From the NCBI RefSeq assembly GCF_932276165.1, contig NC_064009.1, forward strand, positions 9,858,001 through 9,922,000: 64,000 bases of DNA. The letters run 5' to 3'. The DNA comes from Plutella xylostella. Taxonomy: Eukaryota; Arthropoda; Insecta; Lepidoptera; Plutellidae. The notes below the pieces were generated by a model. The model worked only from the letters and a program-made list of their open reading frames with translations. It did not search any database and was not told the origin of the DNA. Shown piece after piece: positions 37,201 to 50,108 of this stretch (its first letter is position 1; each line of letters starts with the position of its first letter). Both the position numbers and the translations under genes were made by a program.

Positions 37201-37494
37201 AATTACTTATAAATATTGCTTTCGAAGAGGCACTGTGTGTATCCATATGTATAATACCTACCTATATGAATAGGTACATACCTTCCATAACTTTTTGACA
37301 AGTCAGGAATAATAAGGAAGTACTTAAGTCTTATGTATACTTATACCTTTCTTTTTAGTATATCTACTACCTAGAAATCTGTGCATTATAAATTTATAGA
37401 TTCAAATATTTATCTACTGATATACTCATCAGTAGCTTATGGGTCACAGTTGGTTTTCTCTCCACCATGCGATAATAAACACATCTCACAATGT
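34261..37494. other. Right two thirds of TTAA element B1, function unknown
   Basis: Contains poly-T at 34681-34705, (gata)n at 34880-34900 and AT-rich DNA. Frames such as 35089-35367 (92 codons, GTG start) have no recognised domain. Candidate splice sites exist but no exon chain could be supported. Confidence 0.4.
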
Positions 37495-37522
37495 TTAACT
37501 AGGTTTCAGATAGGCTCAGACT

Positions 37523-40500
37523 ACATAATACAATATAATCCTCTTTATTTGCACCAAAAAACAGAATCAATACAAAATAAAACTTAAAAATAACAACAGT
37601 ACAAAAAGGCGGCCTTATTGCTTATAGCAATCTCTACCAGACAACCTTTGGATGGAAGAGAGTTATATAAATTAAAAAAGTAGCTAACTTTAGTAAGTAT
37701 AATGGAAGTTATGGAAGACATCTTTCAAGAACTCTGTTTTCGGATTTCATCTTTCATCCCCCAGTACCTATTATACATAAAATACAGCTTATATTATATT
37801 GCTTATGCATTTAAATGTGTTGCATACAGTCGCTAATCCTTCTTATGTGTGCTTGTATTCTATCCTTGAGTGAAATGAGACACCGTATAACTTTCGACCA
37901 TTCGCTTATATTCGTACTTTTCGCACTTTTACAATTTTTAACATCAATCGCAAAATCCAAGAATCAATCCATCTCGAGTCCATAGACCAATTCCCCAAAC
38001 GTCACTTGTTTTTTTTTTAAACCTCCGTTACATTATGGTGTTAAAAATCAATTCTTATTCCAACAATGTTAATGAACCTAACAATCGTCCATCCTGACAA
38101 CGTGTGCGACCCCGCGCACGACGCCGGTGCGTAACCTAACAATCGGCTGGGAACATTGGTCCATGGCACAGAGCTTACAATCATCAAACCAGAAATAAAC
38201 TATGTTTTATAAACTACAATTTAGAAACAGTTAACATCAGCAATATGTTTTATAATCATTAAGTTTAACAATAATATAGCTAAGTTTACTAATATTAAAT
38301 TTAAACAAAATGTAATCACAATGCTTTTTTAAAGTAAATTTAAACATAATTAAATGAATTAAAGTTTATAAAAACTGAATGTTCAAGAGTAACCCAACTT
38401 GGAAGAAACAATAAATGCATTTAACAATAACAAATGAATGGGAATGTTCTTCGGTTAACACTAATTATACAAAACAATCCAACTTAATAATATATACCCA
38501 ACATTTATCATTAACTAAGGAGTATAGGAAACGAACTTTCTCAGTAACCTAACTTACAACCATATTCATAATTTACCGAAACCTTATCAGTAATATAGAG
38601 TATAGGAATCTAACTTTATCAGTAACCTATCTTACAAACATTTTCATAATGTATTAAACTTTATCACTAATATAAATAGTATATGAATCTAATTTTATCA
38701 TTAATCTAACTTACAAACATATTCATAATGTACCGAACTTTATCAGTAATATATAAAGTATAGGAACCGAACTTTATCAGTAACCTTACTTACAAACATA
38801 TTCATAATGTATTGAACTTTATCACTAATATATAGTATGTAAATCTTACCTTATCAGTAACCAACTTACAAACATATTCATCATGTACCAAACATAATCA
38901 GTAACATAGATTTTAGGAACCGAACTTTATCAGTAACCTAACTAACAAACATATACATAATGTACCGAACTTTATCAGTAGCCTAACTCACAAACATATT
39001 CCTTATGTATCGAACTTTATCAGTACTATAAAGTATAGGAACCGAACTTTATCAGTAACCCAACTCACAATCATCTTCCTAATATACCGAACTTTATCAG
39101 TACTGAGTATAGGAACCGAACTTTATCAGTAACCCAACTCACAATCATCTTCCTAACGTACCGAACTTTATCAGTACTGAGTATAGGAACCGAACTTTAT
39201 CAGTAACCCAACTCACAATCATCTGCCTAATGTACCGAACTTTATCAGTACTGAGTATAGGAACCGAACTTTATCAGTAACCCAACTCACAATCATCTTC
39301 CTAATGTACCGAACTTTATCAGTACTGAGTATAGGAACCGAACTTTATCAGTAACCCAACTCACAATCATCTGCCTAATGTACCGAACTTTATCAGTACT
39401 GAGTATAGGAACCGAACTTTATCAGTAACCCAACTCACAATCATCTTACTAATGTACCGAACTTTATCAGTACTGAGTATAGGAACCGAACTTTATCAGT
39501 AACCCAACTCGTAATCATCTTCCTAATGTACCGAACTTTATCAGTACTGAGTATAGGTACCGAACTTTATCAGTAACCCAACTCACAAACATATAATCTG
39601 AAAAAAATGGATTATTATCATTATTATCATAAACAATGTACTGAACTTTATCAGTAACCAATCTGAAATAAATGGATTATTATTATTATCATCATAAACA
39701 ATGTACTGAACTTTATCAGTAACCAAACTCATAAACATATTATACAATCTTTAGCAAGCAGTCTTTCAATAATAATGCCAAAATTGTTTTTACAAAATTA
39801 CAATGTTTTGGGTGCTGAAAATGCCAGGCAAAGGAGCTACTTCTCTTCCTAAGACTCTTGCAACCCTAAATAGATCTATGTACGGCGATAAGAGCTTCTA
39901 GTTCTGTCCCTCATCGTCAGAACAAGTCCTTGTGCATAAGTTGCTGTTTTTCTGCCTTTGTCGCCCTATTAGTTTTGTGTTAATTAGGGTTTTCTATTTG
40001 TATGTGATGTAGTTTTAGTTTAGAACTAGACATTTTCCACCAGCACACCGAATGATGGGATAGGTTGTGTATTACTCATGCCGAAATCGAGTGTACTACG
40101 AGAAATTTGTCCAAGAAGGGACCTGTGCATAGGTTATTATTGTTACCTTCCATTTATATTATTTAATTTTCTGAAACTGAATAATTTAAATGATAATTTG
40201 ATATGGAGAGCGAGATCTCCTGGCACAGGTATTTTTATGCTTAATAGGAGGTATTTACCTTGTATTAGTTATAAGTGAAAAGTTTTTGAAATAAACAATT
40301 TTTAATTTTTTTTTAATTAAAATTTTGTTATACAAGTTCTGCTCATACGTTCGAAGCATACTCGACTACGCCTCACAAGTGTGGAATCCTAGGTACCATG
40401 AATGTATAAACTGGGTTAACAAATACAAAGGATTTTTAGAATACCTGCCCTCCAGGACCGGTATAGCTGTTCCCAGCTAATGATGACAGCTGCAAGCGTC

Positions 40501-42114
40501 ATCACCTCCTCCATTATCCAACCGTAAAATAGCTGACATCATATTTTTCATTATTATTATTCACGGCTTAGTAGACAGCCCTACGTGGCCCCTTTTTTTA
40601 AATTAACTTTGTCATTCCGATCACACATATTTTTATTTTATTTTTAATAATACTTATTTTACGGGACTCTGACTATAAAGCCATGGTCATTCCTATCACT
40701 AGCACTAGCTGTTGCCTATGATCATCGCTTCGCCTTAAAATGTTTTCCCGTGGACGACTCCCGAACTACCCACCCAACAACTTGCCATGGTGGTATTAAA
40801 CTACTTACATGAGAATTGACAAATACTTCACTAAAAATGATTTACCAGACTGCATACGGCAAAGACTTGTATGGCAAATGGCAATGGCAAAATACTCATT
40901 TCAATTAATAATCTATGTGTTTCGCATGTAGCCAACTAACGCAATACCAAATAACTTTGCATTCACTAAAGTTGGCATGTGAATTTTCAAGCGTCTAACT
41001 TAAACGGTGCTATGCGATATCCCATAATATGACCGGTACAATTCTGATCAATAACTTTGCTCTAAATCGCGTCACGCGGAAATTTTATATTTATACATTG
41101 AATAAAAAATTTGACTCTGACCTTGACACCCCCTATTCCCCCTTAGGGGTTGAATATCCCAAAAACCCGTCTTAGTGAGCACCTAAGTTACCAAATGGAC
41201 CCCATGCAGCACCAGACTCCCAGCACTTGTAGCTTCTAAGTTTTCGTAAAGACTCAGTGTGCACGTCACATTATAGATTATCATTTATTTCCAATAGGCT
41301 GATTAGTGATCATTTTGCTTCTCATATAATAATTAAAAAAATCAAAAAACCGACCCCAAAAAACCACCAAAATGCAAGAAACAATTCAAGGTCTACACAA
41401 ATTATATGCGACAGCACAAACACACCCAAGCAGGAACTGCTCCCCTTTGATGCTGGTGCGGTGACAAAGTAATCTGAAGAAATATGGCACCAACCCCAAA
41501 AAAGAACAGCTCCTGCCTAGGCACACTTGCACCGTCACATACAACCCGTGCAAACCCCAAACCACTTCCCACACTTTAGCGGCTTTCCGAAGTCGGCCCT
41601 TTAATCCCTTTAATTATTATTTTATTTTATAGTTTTTAGTTTATTTGCAATAATTTTTAATCAAAAGTAAGATGCAAATGATTCCAAAAAGTCCTACTAA
41701 TCAATACGAATCATTCAAGCCTAAACACGAGGTAGTTGCTATATACCGTTGAGGAGTTCCCTTGACTGCCTTCCGTTTCCATCATCAGATCAGCTCAAGG
41801 TCACCATCATATTTTTTTGTTATAAGAACTATATTTACGTTCTTAATTTCATTAGAATCGCTTAATATGTGCCCAAAATGGAAATTCATACCCTGTTTTT
41901 ACCCCTTTACCCACCCTTGGGGGTGAACTAAAATTCTGAAAAAAAAATGGGACCACCTGGGAGCTCAATGCAATACAACAAAAAAAGAATTTTCAAAATC
42001 GGTCCATAAACGGCGGAGTAATCGGTGAACATACATAAAAAAATATATAAAAAAAAAAAAAAAAAAAAGATCCCGACGAATTGAGAACCTCCTCCTTTTT
42101 TTGAAGTCGGTTAA
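37523..42114 (-). repeat. Inverted arm A'
   Basis: Reverse complement of 28365-32955. The left junction uses 8 bp of microhomology (ACATAATA) between the element's right flank and the end of arm A. The right edge is the TTAA (42111-42114) that begins the CCGACTTC repeat. Includes an inverted 3' LTR (37818-38083) and the inverted GATA satellite (38500-39720). Confidence 0.95.
38500..39720. repeat. Mirror copy of the 74-bp GATA-site satellite
   Basis: Reverse complement of 30760-31980, reading ACCGAACTTTATCAGTA repeatedly. Same unit count and order by eye. Confidence 0.9.
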
Positions 42115-42115
42115 T

Positions 42116-45100
42116 TCTCCACCTTTAGTTTGCAAGGTGCGGGTGCCTATATAAATAGAGTGAGTCGCCCGCGCGCCTCAGTTGGTTTTTGATTTTTGAA
42201 GTGAACACTTCGGCAAAATGGCTCAATGTAGCCACGGTTCTCGTCGGCTTCGCTCCGACGGGGAAAAATATAATATTGAATTTGCGGAGTCCTCGCTGCC
42301 GGGAGCTGTAGCGTGATGCGGACCAGGCGGCGTGGGGCCTGCCGGCTGCTGCGCACGCAGCCATTGCTGAGGATTTCGCAACGAAGTTTTGAGTTGATAA
42401 GCCGTGAGTAAAATGCTATTATTTACTGCTTAAGCTCAGCCACTGGTCATAATGCTCCGGCGCTTGGGGTTTTTATCCCACGCAGTAGGGTCCGATTCAA
42501 TAGTCGTGGTGATGATTGATCATATATTCCGGTCCTACTAGTGGCGCTTGAGCTAGATACTTACATTAATGACCGCTTTTAGTAAAGCATATGTTAATTT
42601 TATACAGGAAAAAATTATAAAAATATATTTTTCTACCCTCAATTTCTAATATTTTTAGAAAACAGTTGATAAAAACTTTGCTATTACAATAATGCACTTG
42701 ATTATAGCTTATGTAAGGCTTTACAAACAGGAGCTTTCCAGGACCATCATAGGATTTTTTACAGGAAGCACGTGGCTCCGAGTTTCAGTATGTTGGGACA
42801 TTGTGGCATGTGCGGCGAGTAATGTGATCCGCCGGTATCTACCCGCTGAGGGTAGGCAGGCCGATTCGGTGAAATTGAAGTTTCGTGTAACCTGCACCCG
42901 GCCCTGTGCTCCCGCGCTGGCCGCCGTCTCGTGGCACCTGCATCGCAGCGTACACCCGGCCCTGCGCTCCTGCCCTGGCCACCGGTTCGTGCCACCTGCA
43001 TCGCAGCATACACCCGGCCCTGTGCTCCTGCGCTGGCCGCCGTCTCGTGCCACCTGCATCGCAGCGTACACCCGGTCCTGGCCCTGGCCACCGGTTTGTG
43101 GTACCTGCATCGCTGCATAGACCCAGCCATGCACTCCTGCCCTGGCGGCTGTACACCCGGTCCTGGCCCTGGCCACCGTTTTGTGCCACCTGCATCGCAG
43201 TGTTCACCCGGTCCTGGCCCTGGCAACCGGTTTGTGCTACCTGCATCGCTGCATAGACCCAGCCATGCACTCCTGCCCTGGCGGCTGTGTTGTTCCACCT
43301 GCATCGCTGCGCACACCTGGCACTCCTGTTCTGGTTGCCAGATCCAAACGCCCCCTGTCTGGGAAGAGATTTTATGCTCAGCGGAAACGCCTGCACTATT
43401 GCTAGCACGGTCATCATCGTCATCAGCCATCATTATGAGTGTCTTATCTAGAAGGTATCGAGTAACGTGCGCTATTCATCAGTGATTTTGGCATATGCAG
43501 ACGAACGTTTACTGCCAAGGTTGGTCATGTTAGCCATACAAGGGCACACCAACGAAGCCTGAGTAACCACCTGCAGTCGCCGTAACCACATCGGCATGGA
43601 GGACGACAAATCGGGTAACGTGCACCGCTTCTAAAAGTGTTATAGGACTTTAATTTGATGCCTCCGCTGAGGTATCCTGTTAAAGCAGCTTTCTTCTGAA
43701 CTGCCCAAAGTGACCTGTAGACTGCTCCTGGGGATAGTTGTGCAAACAATATTTTTTTTTTATTTTTTTTTTATTTCGATGTCTCTTCTGAAGAAACTGT
43801 CTAATGCAGCTTTTGTTCTAAACTGCCTAAAGATCATTGGACTGCTCATGGGAATGGTGACGCACGGTAAGTACAGGAGCGTTACTCTATACTGATGAGA
43901 AACGAACGAACGAGAGCTGTCGTTCAATCGGCACGTTTAATACATACAAACAGATAGATAGATAGATAGAGCGGCTCGCGCCGCAGTGCACTGAAAGTTC
44001 GTTTTTCGTCATATAAAGTGACCCCCCAGACACTATCTTTAAGTGTCATGACACATCGGCAGATTCCAGCTTTGAGTCTTTTCTTTTCTCGGCTGTGAGC
44101 AAAGTGAATCCCACCGGCGAGTGTTCAACCTAAAAGCACTGAGCTAATTCCTGATTTCGTGAAAGTCGCTGTTGCTATACCATACCGCTTCTCAAGTTAC
44201 CGAACTTTTTATGATCCTACTACGGGTGATCATGATCAGAGTGTCATCGCGGTTTCTGAGTGGCACCACATTAGCTGTCTTCCTTATGTCCCAGTGGATT
44301 GTGAGTGTGTATCCGAGCTCTTTGTTGAAAAATGCGTGAACCTCCTACGCAGCAGCTGTCTACTATATAGTTGTGTATCGAATAAATCGAGTAACGGTGC
44401 TCTTGCACGAGACGACTACCTTTTGGTAAAATTATAACTTCCACTATTCTGGGAACATGCATATACCTACTGTGTACTGTGTATCACATCACGTGTAGCC
44501 GCAGCCTTACTCAAATTACTGGGCTAGATAATAAACAATGGCAGTCGTCATTAAATTTCTATGAATTCATCATTTGGAGCACAATTCAAAGGATGAAAGT
44601 ACCTATTCATGCCTAAACGGCTTCTCAATGAAAATGTATTTTTAATTCGATTCTGGCGCAAACGTTTCATAACTATTTTTCAACACTGTATCTGCTGAAA
44701 CTTCTTAGACTGACTGGTGCAGACGTGCCGTTTTCACAATTCCATTTTGAGTAATCCTCAACTTTTTTATGGATCTTTCAGTTAGTTACGTAACTAGTTA
44801 CCAAGTAAAATGTTTGTACTCGCATCTGATTGGAGCTCTCTGGTATATATATCTACTAAGCTAGTACAGAGTTATAACCGGGCAGTGGTGACGTGGCGTC
44901 GTGGTAGCTGCTTGATTTATTAGAGTTTGCTGAAAACTTTCAAAATAAGTAATAATTATTAGTCATAACTCTTCGCAGTTCTTTCAGAATGCAATATCAG
45001 GTCGCTGAAGTAGGTAACCTTCCTTAGCTGGACAACAACAAGCCTTTTTGTTTTGAAGAATGTCATAGTTATTCACCGTTCCACTGTCATATCGATGTCC

Positions 45101-46564
45101 AAGGACTTTTTCTTTGGTATAGCTTACTACCTAAGTTTACCTATAGATAGCCGCAAGCTATCTGCTGTTGGCGAACTGTCAGTTCTGATTGATAAGTCAG
45201 GGTCGAGGTGGCTCGTCCAACTGTCCATGTTCCCGCCATCGTGATTGTTGCTTCCACAGATTAGAGAGTCTATGTTGGCTGTCGTTGCATCAGGTCTGAT
45301 CAGGTACAACTAACATCTTTACGTACCATCTTTATTTAATCGAGCTATTTTATTTTGTGTTGTCTTGGTTGACTTAATGGTTTTAAAATTTAACCTACAA
45401 CAATGTAAGTAGGTACCTAGTGTACCTAATTACGTACCTTTGAAGTTGCAACAAGGCGAAGCCTAAATTAAGGTTTTGGCCGGGACCTACCCTTAGTGTT
45501 GACGAACATACCTAAAGGTGACCTTGTTAATGTTTTTCATATGAAGTACTGAACATTTTACTTATCCTGGTGGCATGACTGATCATTTACTTACCCAGTT
45601 AAGACATGTTAGCCGGGTTTCATTTATCAACTATTATAATTGTTATTGTTGTGTTAATCAATCGTTATTAATTGATGTCATCTACCAAGGAATGCTGCCA
45701 GAGCTCATAATATTCACACCATGATGATACAGAATGAAAGGCTTATAAAATAACTTTCCTTCCTAGTAGGACTGCACAGGAACTCGTTAACCGCCGAGTT
45801 AGTTAGAATACAAAATTAGACTGTGTGTTACTTGTCAATCTAGAATATGAATATGGTGACCTGCATCGTGTTTTGAAAAACTGAATACTTAGTTATCCGC
45901 CAGTGTCACAGCCTTCATCTAATCTTTTCCAGTAGCTGATGAGGCTGAGAGATTTAGTAAAATTATCTTCCCTTCAAGCACCACTCCTCGTTCCAAGGAC
46001 TAGATGCCGCGCCAGGTGTTGCAGGTCGTGTCGTCGTACGGGGCTGACTGAGCAGGTCCACGAGGCTCCAGGGTCGGCTGCTGCATTTCTGAGGTCAGTC
46101 CAGAATTACATACCCTAGTCAGCATGTGCTGGCCTGAGCCCCAGCGGGCTGGATCGATATTCTACATTTTACAGCTTTTAAATATTGTTGCAAAGTATTT
46201 CACTGGTTCCATCCATTCGGCTAGTGTATGTTAAAAATATTGCCTTGACAATAACAAGATTTTGATTAATAATTACTTATAAATATTGCTTTCGAAGAGG
46301 CACTGTGTGTATCCATATGTATAATACCTACCTATATGAATAGGTACATACCTTCCATAACTTTTTGACAAGTCAGGAATAATAAGGAAGTACTTAAGTC
46401 TTATGTATACTTATACCTTTCTTTTTAGTATATCTACTACCTAGAAATCTGTGCATTATAAATTTATAGATTCAAATATTTATCTACTGATATACTCATC
46501 AGTAGCTTATGGGTCACAGTTGGTTTTCTCTCCACCATGCGATAATAAACACATCTCACAATGT
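42116..46564 (+). mobile_element. TTAA element, copy B2 (left end missing)
   Basis: Direct repeat of 33045-37494 at an offset of 9070-9071 bp, with rare differences (for example 'gctttctgg' at 35766 against 'gctctctgg' at 44836, and poly-T length near 43751). The first 83 bp, including the left inverted repeat, are absent and replaced by arm A'. The TATA/initiator promoter (near 42148-42183), the minisatellite and the right end followed by TTAA (46565-46568) are retained. Lacking one end, it cannot transpose by itself as a unit. Confidence 0.9.
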
Positions 46565-46888
46565 TTAACTAGGTTTCAGATAGGCTCAGACTACATAATA
46601 GACGCATTTTTCCTGAAATAAAAATGACATATTATGTATCTAGCCTATCTGAAACCTAGTCATTTCTGCATGGTGATATTACAACTGAGGCGCGCGGGCG
46701 ACTCACTCTATTTATATAGGCACCCGCACCTTGCAAACTAAAGGTGGAGAGAAAAATGGACTTTATTTAACTGTCACTGTGACCCTTATGATGCCGAACA
46801 CGGAGAAAGTCGAAACGCCATATCTCACAATGTTTAACTAGGTTTCAGATAGGCTAGATACATAATATGTCATTTTTATTTCAGGAAA
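46565..46888. repeat. Rearrangement scar: inverted flank and inverted element end
   Basis: In order: the element's right flank (TTAACTAGGTTTCAGATAGG..., 46565-46605), a 52-bp inverted copy of the true genomic flank (46609-46660, pairing with 46837-46888), 22 bp of filler, 151 bp of the element's left end inverted (46683-46833, equal to 32962-33112 reversed), then TTAA (46834-46837) and the genomic flank. Explained by aberrant transposition or template switching, not by simple insertion. Confidence 0.85.
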
Positions 46889-47906
46889 CACACACTTCAC
46901 ATTTTTTATGTAAAGTCAATTTGTTAACCATTTTATTGGGTCTATTATTTGCTCCACTTTATATTATAGCTGGAAGAGCCTTTATAATGCTCGTAATAAA
47001 TTCAACCATCCAACACCTTATAAAACCTAAGATTAATAATAATCGTACCACGATTTTCCTATTACGTTCCATTTTATGTTTTACACCAAAGGGTTATTGC
47101 TATCGATCCTTGTTATCTTAGATCTTTGTGTAATACTTTGTATTCTTTAAGCTATTTTCGCTCCAGTAGAAGCTATATTAAGTTTCACCGAGAAAGTAAA
47201 GATGTTATCTTATGATTAGGTAGTTGTTACGTTATAACAAAGAAAAATAGATGAAGGACTCGCCACTATCAAAGAGGCTCTGTTTTTGCTATTTTGGTAG
47301 AATTATTTGTTTTATCATTTACAATGTGCAAAGTGCACAATAAAACAAATAATCCTGAACTGACTACACTAAATAGATAAAATAGTTAGTTCGAAGGTCG
47401 AAGAAAAGTCATAAATTCTAAGGAATTTTGTAAATGTTTTCTTTAGTAATTATGTAGGTCACCTAAATCCGTACTAAATCAGCGAAAAATGAATTCCTAA
47501 CTAGGTACTTCATGAAAAGTTTACATAATAAATTTTATGCGCTGTAAAAGTGTCACCATTTAGCGATATATTATTTTGTTACAGAATCAATACCTATAGG
47601 TACCAGATTTTTTTCATATTTGCTTACCTCCTGCAACTTTATAGAGCGAACTGTATTTGACAGTAAACGATTTTTACGCTGGAAGTAGAAATAAAACGAA
47701 TAGGTATGGATAAGTAAATTCCGTGATATGATCAAAGGACTTTCTTCGATTGTTGGTGGCCTTTGTGTTTTAAATAGAAACGAATTTCCATTTTCTCCGT
47801 AGCAACACTGACAGAAAAACGTATTTATTGGTTATCTACACGTTATCCGTAACTATATACGAAGATAATTTAGCACCGAGTCCATATTTTGAGGTTCCAG
47901 AAATAC
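46889..47906. other. Gene-free AT-rich DNA
   Basis: A frame at 46867-47121 is hydrophobic and AT-driven with no recognisable family; nothing else seen. Confidence 0.4.
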
Positions 47907-48042
47907 TGCGTACAGACCGGCCCAACAAACGCCTAACGAACGCCCAACGATGGATATTTATCATACATAATACAGGGGCGATTGCAGCAACTAAGGTCAT
48001 CGTTACCCGTTCGTTGGCGTTCGTTTGGCCGGCCTGTACGCA
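47907..48042. mobile_element. MITE with TGCGTACAGRCCGGCC ends
   Basis: 136 bp with about 38-bp imperfect inverted repeats: TGCGTACAGACCGGCCC on the left, GGCCGGCCTGTACGCA on the right. Target duplication unclear. The frames across it are incidental. Confidence 0.65.
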
Positions 48043-48511
48043 ACTTAAAGGGAAGCATCTTGATTGCATAGGTTTTTATATCGATGTGGCAGACGAAAAG
48101 AAGTTCGCAGCCTTGGCAATATTGAAAGTTCATAAAGTGGGTGATAATTTATTGGTGATCATTTCATTTCATTTCATTTACTCAGTCACAATAAACACTC
48201 TATTTAATGGAGGTAGGTATTTATTATTGCACACAAGATAAAAATATAATATTATATGAATTAAAAATAAACAAGGTAAAAAATAATAAATCAATCAAAT
48301 AATAATAATTAAATCAGTAACTCATTGAAAATTACAAATATAAGTACCAATAGGTCGTGCACACTCTTGAATTCACCGACTGTCAACTTATTTAGAAGCA
48401 CTGTTTCAAGAAGATCCAAATCCTGATAGGATACGCCGAAGAGAACATGTGTAAAAAATGGCACGAGGTCAGCAAATAGGCATCAGTATATTCTGCTAGG
48501 TACCCGCGAAA

Positions 48512-48548
48512 CACAATTAAATTAAGAAAACTCGCGGGAAAGAGCTAG
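48512..48548 (+). repeat. Helitron 3'-end remnant
   Basis: 'ctcgcgggaaagagCTAG', a truncated Lep1-like right end. Confidence 0.4.
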
Positions 48549-48907
48549 TTACCAAATATAAACTGAAACAGCCAAATAAATAATGAAGAGAAACATCGAC
48601 AGCAGTTTAATGAATTGTGTTCAAAGGACTGCTTTAATAAAGTTTCAAAGTTATTGTTAATTTTCGTTGCTAAAAGACGAATAAATTTAGTGAAATTACT
48701 AATTTTGTCGTCTAAAATGGTTATTAGTGTTTCGGAACAACAGGCTTATACATTTAACGAAGCAGGGTCGAACTTTTTAAATGATCTAGCCGAAACCAAG
48801 GATATAAGTATTGGAAACATGATTACGCCCCATCTGGAGTAATATTTTATTTCTTTGTAATAAATATTTATAATATTTGTAATAAATATTTATAATATAA
48901 AACTTTA

Positions 48908-49250
48908 CATTAACATTGGGACTTGTTTTCATCTTTTTAGCGTGCAGTCGGGTTTTTTGTTTGTTTATAATTATATTTTTTTATTTGTAACTTTTTAGTT
49001 GTTTTTATTTTATGAAATTTTATGTCAGTAGTCGGGTTTTAGTTTATGAACATTTTTTATTTCAATAAAAATAAAAATAAAAATATAATTATAAACAAAC
49101 AAAAAACCCGACTGCACGCTTAAAGATGAAAACAAGCTCCAATGTTAATGGAAAGTATCGCTTGTTTTCATCTTTTAGCGTGCAGTCGGGCTTTTTGTTT
49201 GTTTATAATTTTATATTTTTATTTTATGAAATTTTATGTCAGTAGTCTGG
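48908..49250. repeat. Fold-back repeat with a third partial arm
   Basis: Left arm CATTAACATTGGGACTTGTT then 'agcgtgcagtcgggttttttg' (48908-48980); right arm is its complement ending CCAATGTTAATG (49075-49150). A further direct partial copy of the left arm follows at 49163-49250 ('gcttgttttcatcttttagc'). Confidence 0.7.
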
Positions 49251-49339
49251 CTTCAGTTTATGAATATTTTTTATTTCAACAATTTTGTTTTTGTGATTTA
49301 AATACCTACAATATTCATATTTTTGTAATGTGCTAATCA

Positions 49340-49580
49340 AGTCCTTCCATTTGATACCTCACACGGCATAGTTGGAAAAATATTTTTTTTTCGATCATCA
49401 CTTTATGTCCTCTAGAGGGCGCTGTATACATTTTAATGTAACGTCACATAGCCTATAACCATTGCGCAATCAATACGCTTCTAACGATACCTCATACATC
49501 AAAATCTATCAAGCTGTTTAGGCTACAGGAGGGAACAAAGAAACAGGCAAACATACATACATACATACATACATAGGGTC
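49340..49580. repeat. Interspersed repeat ending in a (CATA)n microsatellite
   Basis: Holds 'cctctagagggcgctgta' and ends in (cata)n at about 49552-49574; resembles a repeat common in Lepidoptera from memory. Class unknown. Confidence 0.4.
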
Positions 49581-50108
49581 AAGTGGACAGTTGAAAAAGA
49601 AGCCACCTTAGGGTTGCCTCAGCACCACAGACTACAACGTTTACTAAGCAACGGACTGACTTTGTAAAAAGAATGTCATGTTTTAAAACAAAATTAATTT
49701 GAATTTAGAATACAAAGCTATTCCAAACTTTTTTTCTATTGGAAATAACCAGTAAAAACAATAACAATTTCATAGTTAAGATATTTTGAAGTACATAAAA
49801 TGTGTATGAATACCTAAAACATTTAATTTTGTGAAAACATGTTTTTTTTTCGTTATAATTTATATTATGGATATAATTTATATTATGATACAGAACGTGT
49901 TAGTTTCGTTAAGCACTAATCCCACTCAGCGCACATTTTATAATCGATTCATTAATGCATTTTGAAGGTAGTTGTGTCTGTAAATTTAATACTTTAACGA
50001 AAACAAAATTGGAATAGACTTTGTTCAACGTGGAGAAAAAAAAGGGTTTGTAGTTCGGATTAATTTCATTTCAAATAAGGAACGTAGAAGAAATCAATAA
50101 AATACTTA
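49581..50108. other. Gene-free AT-rich DNA
   Basis: Short tandem duplication 'tataatttatattatgga' near 49854-49888; otherwise nothing identified. Confidence 0.4.

Larger units (their letters stand above)
32962..37494 (+). mobile_element. TTAA-flanked terminal-inverted-repeat element, copy B1 (complete)
   Basis: 4533 bp bounded by the inverted ends ACATTGTGAGAT / ATCTCACAATGT and by TTAA on both sides (32958-32961 and 37495-37498). TTAA duplication is characteristic of piggyBac-like transposition, but the ends do not begin with the usual CCC/CCY, so superfamily is unassigned. The interior has a strong core promoter at the left end, a possible first exon with splice donor, a GC-rich 58-bp minisatellite and several short frames, but no DDE transposase that I can recognise. 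It therefore looks non-autonomous, or carries a non-coding or host-derived transcription unit. Confidence 0.75.

Noticed and set aside
47828..48241. 137-codon ORF
   Set aside because: Crosses the MITE at 47907-48042 and has no domain; open by chance.
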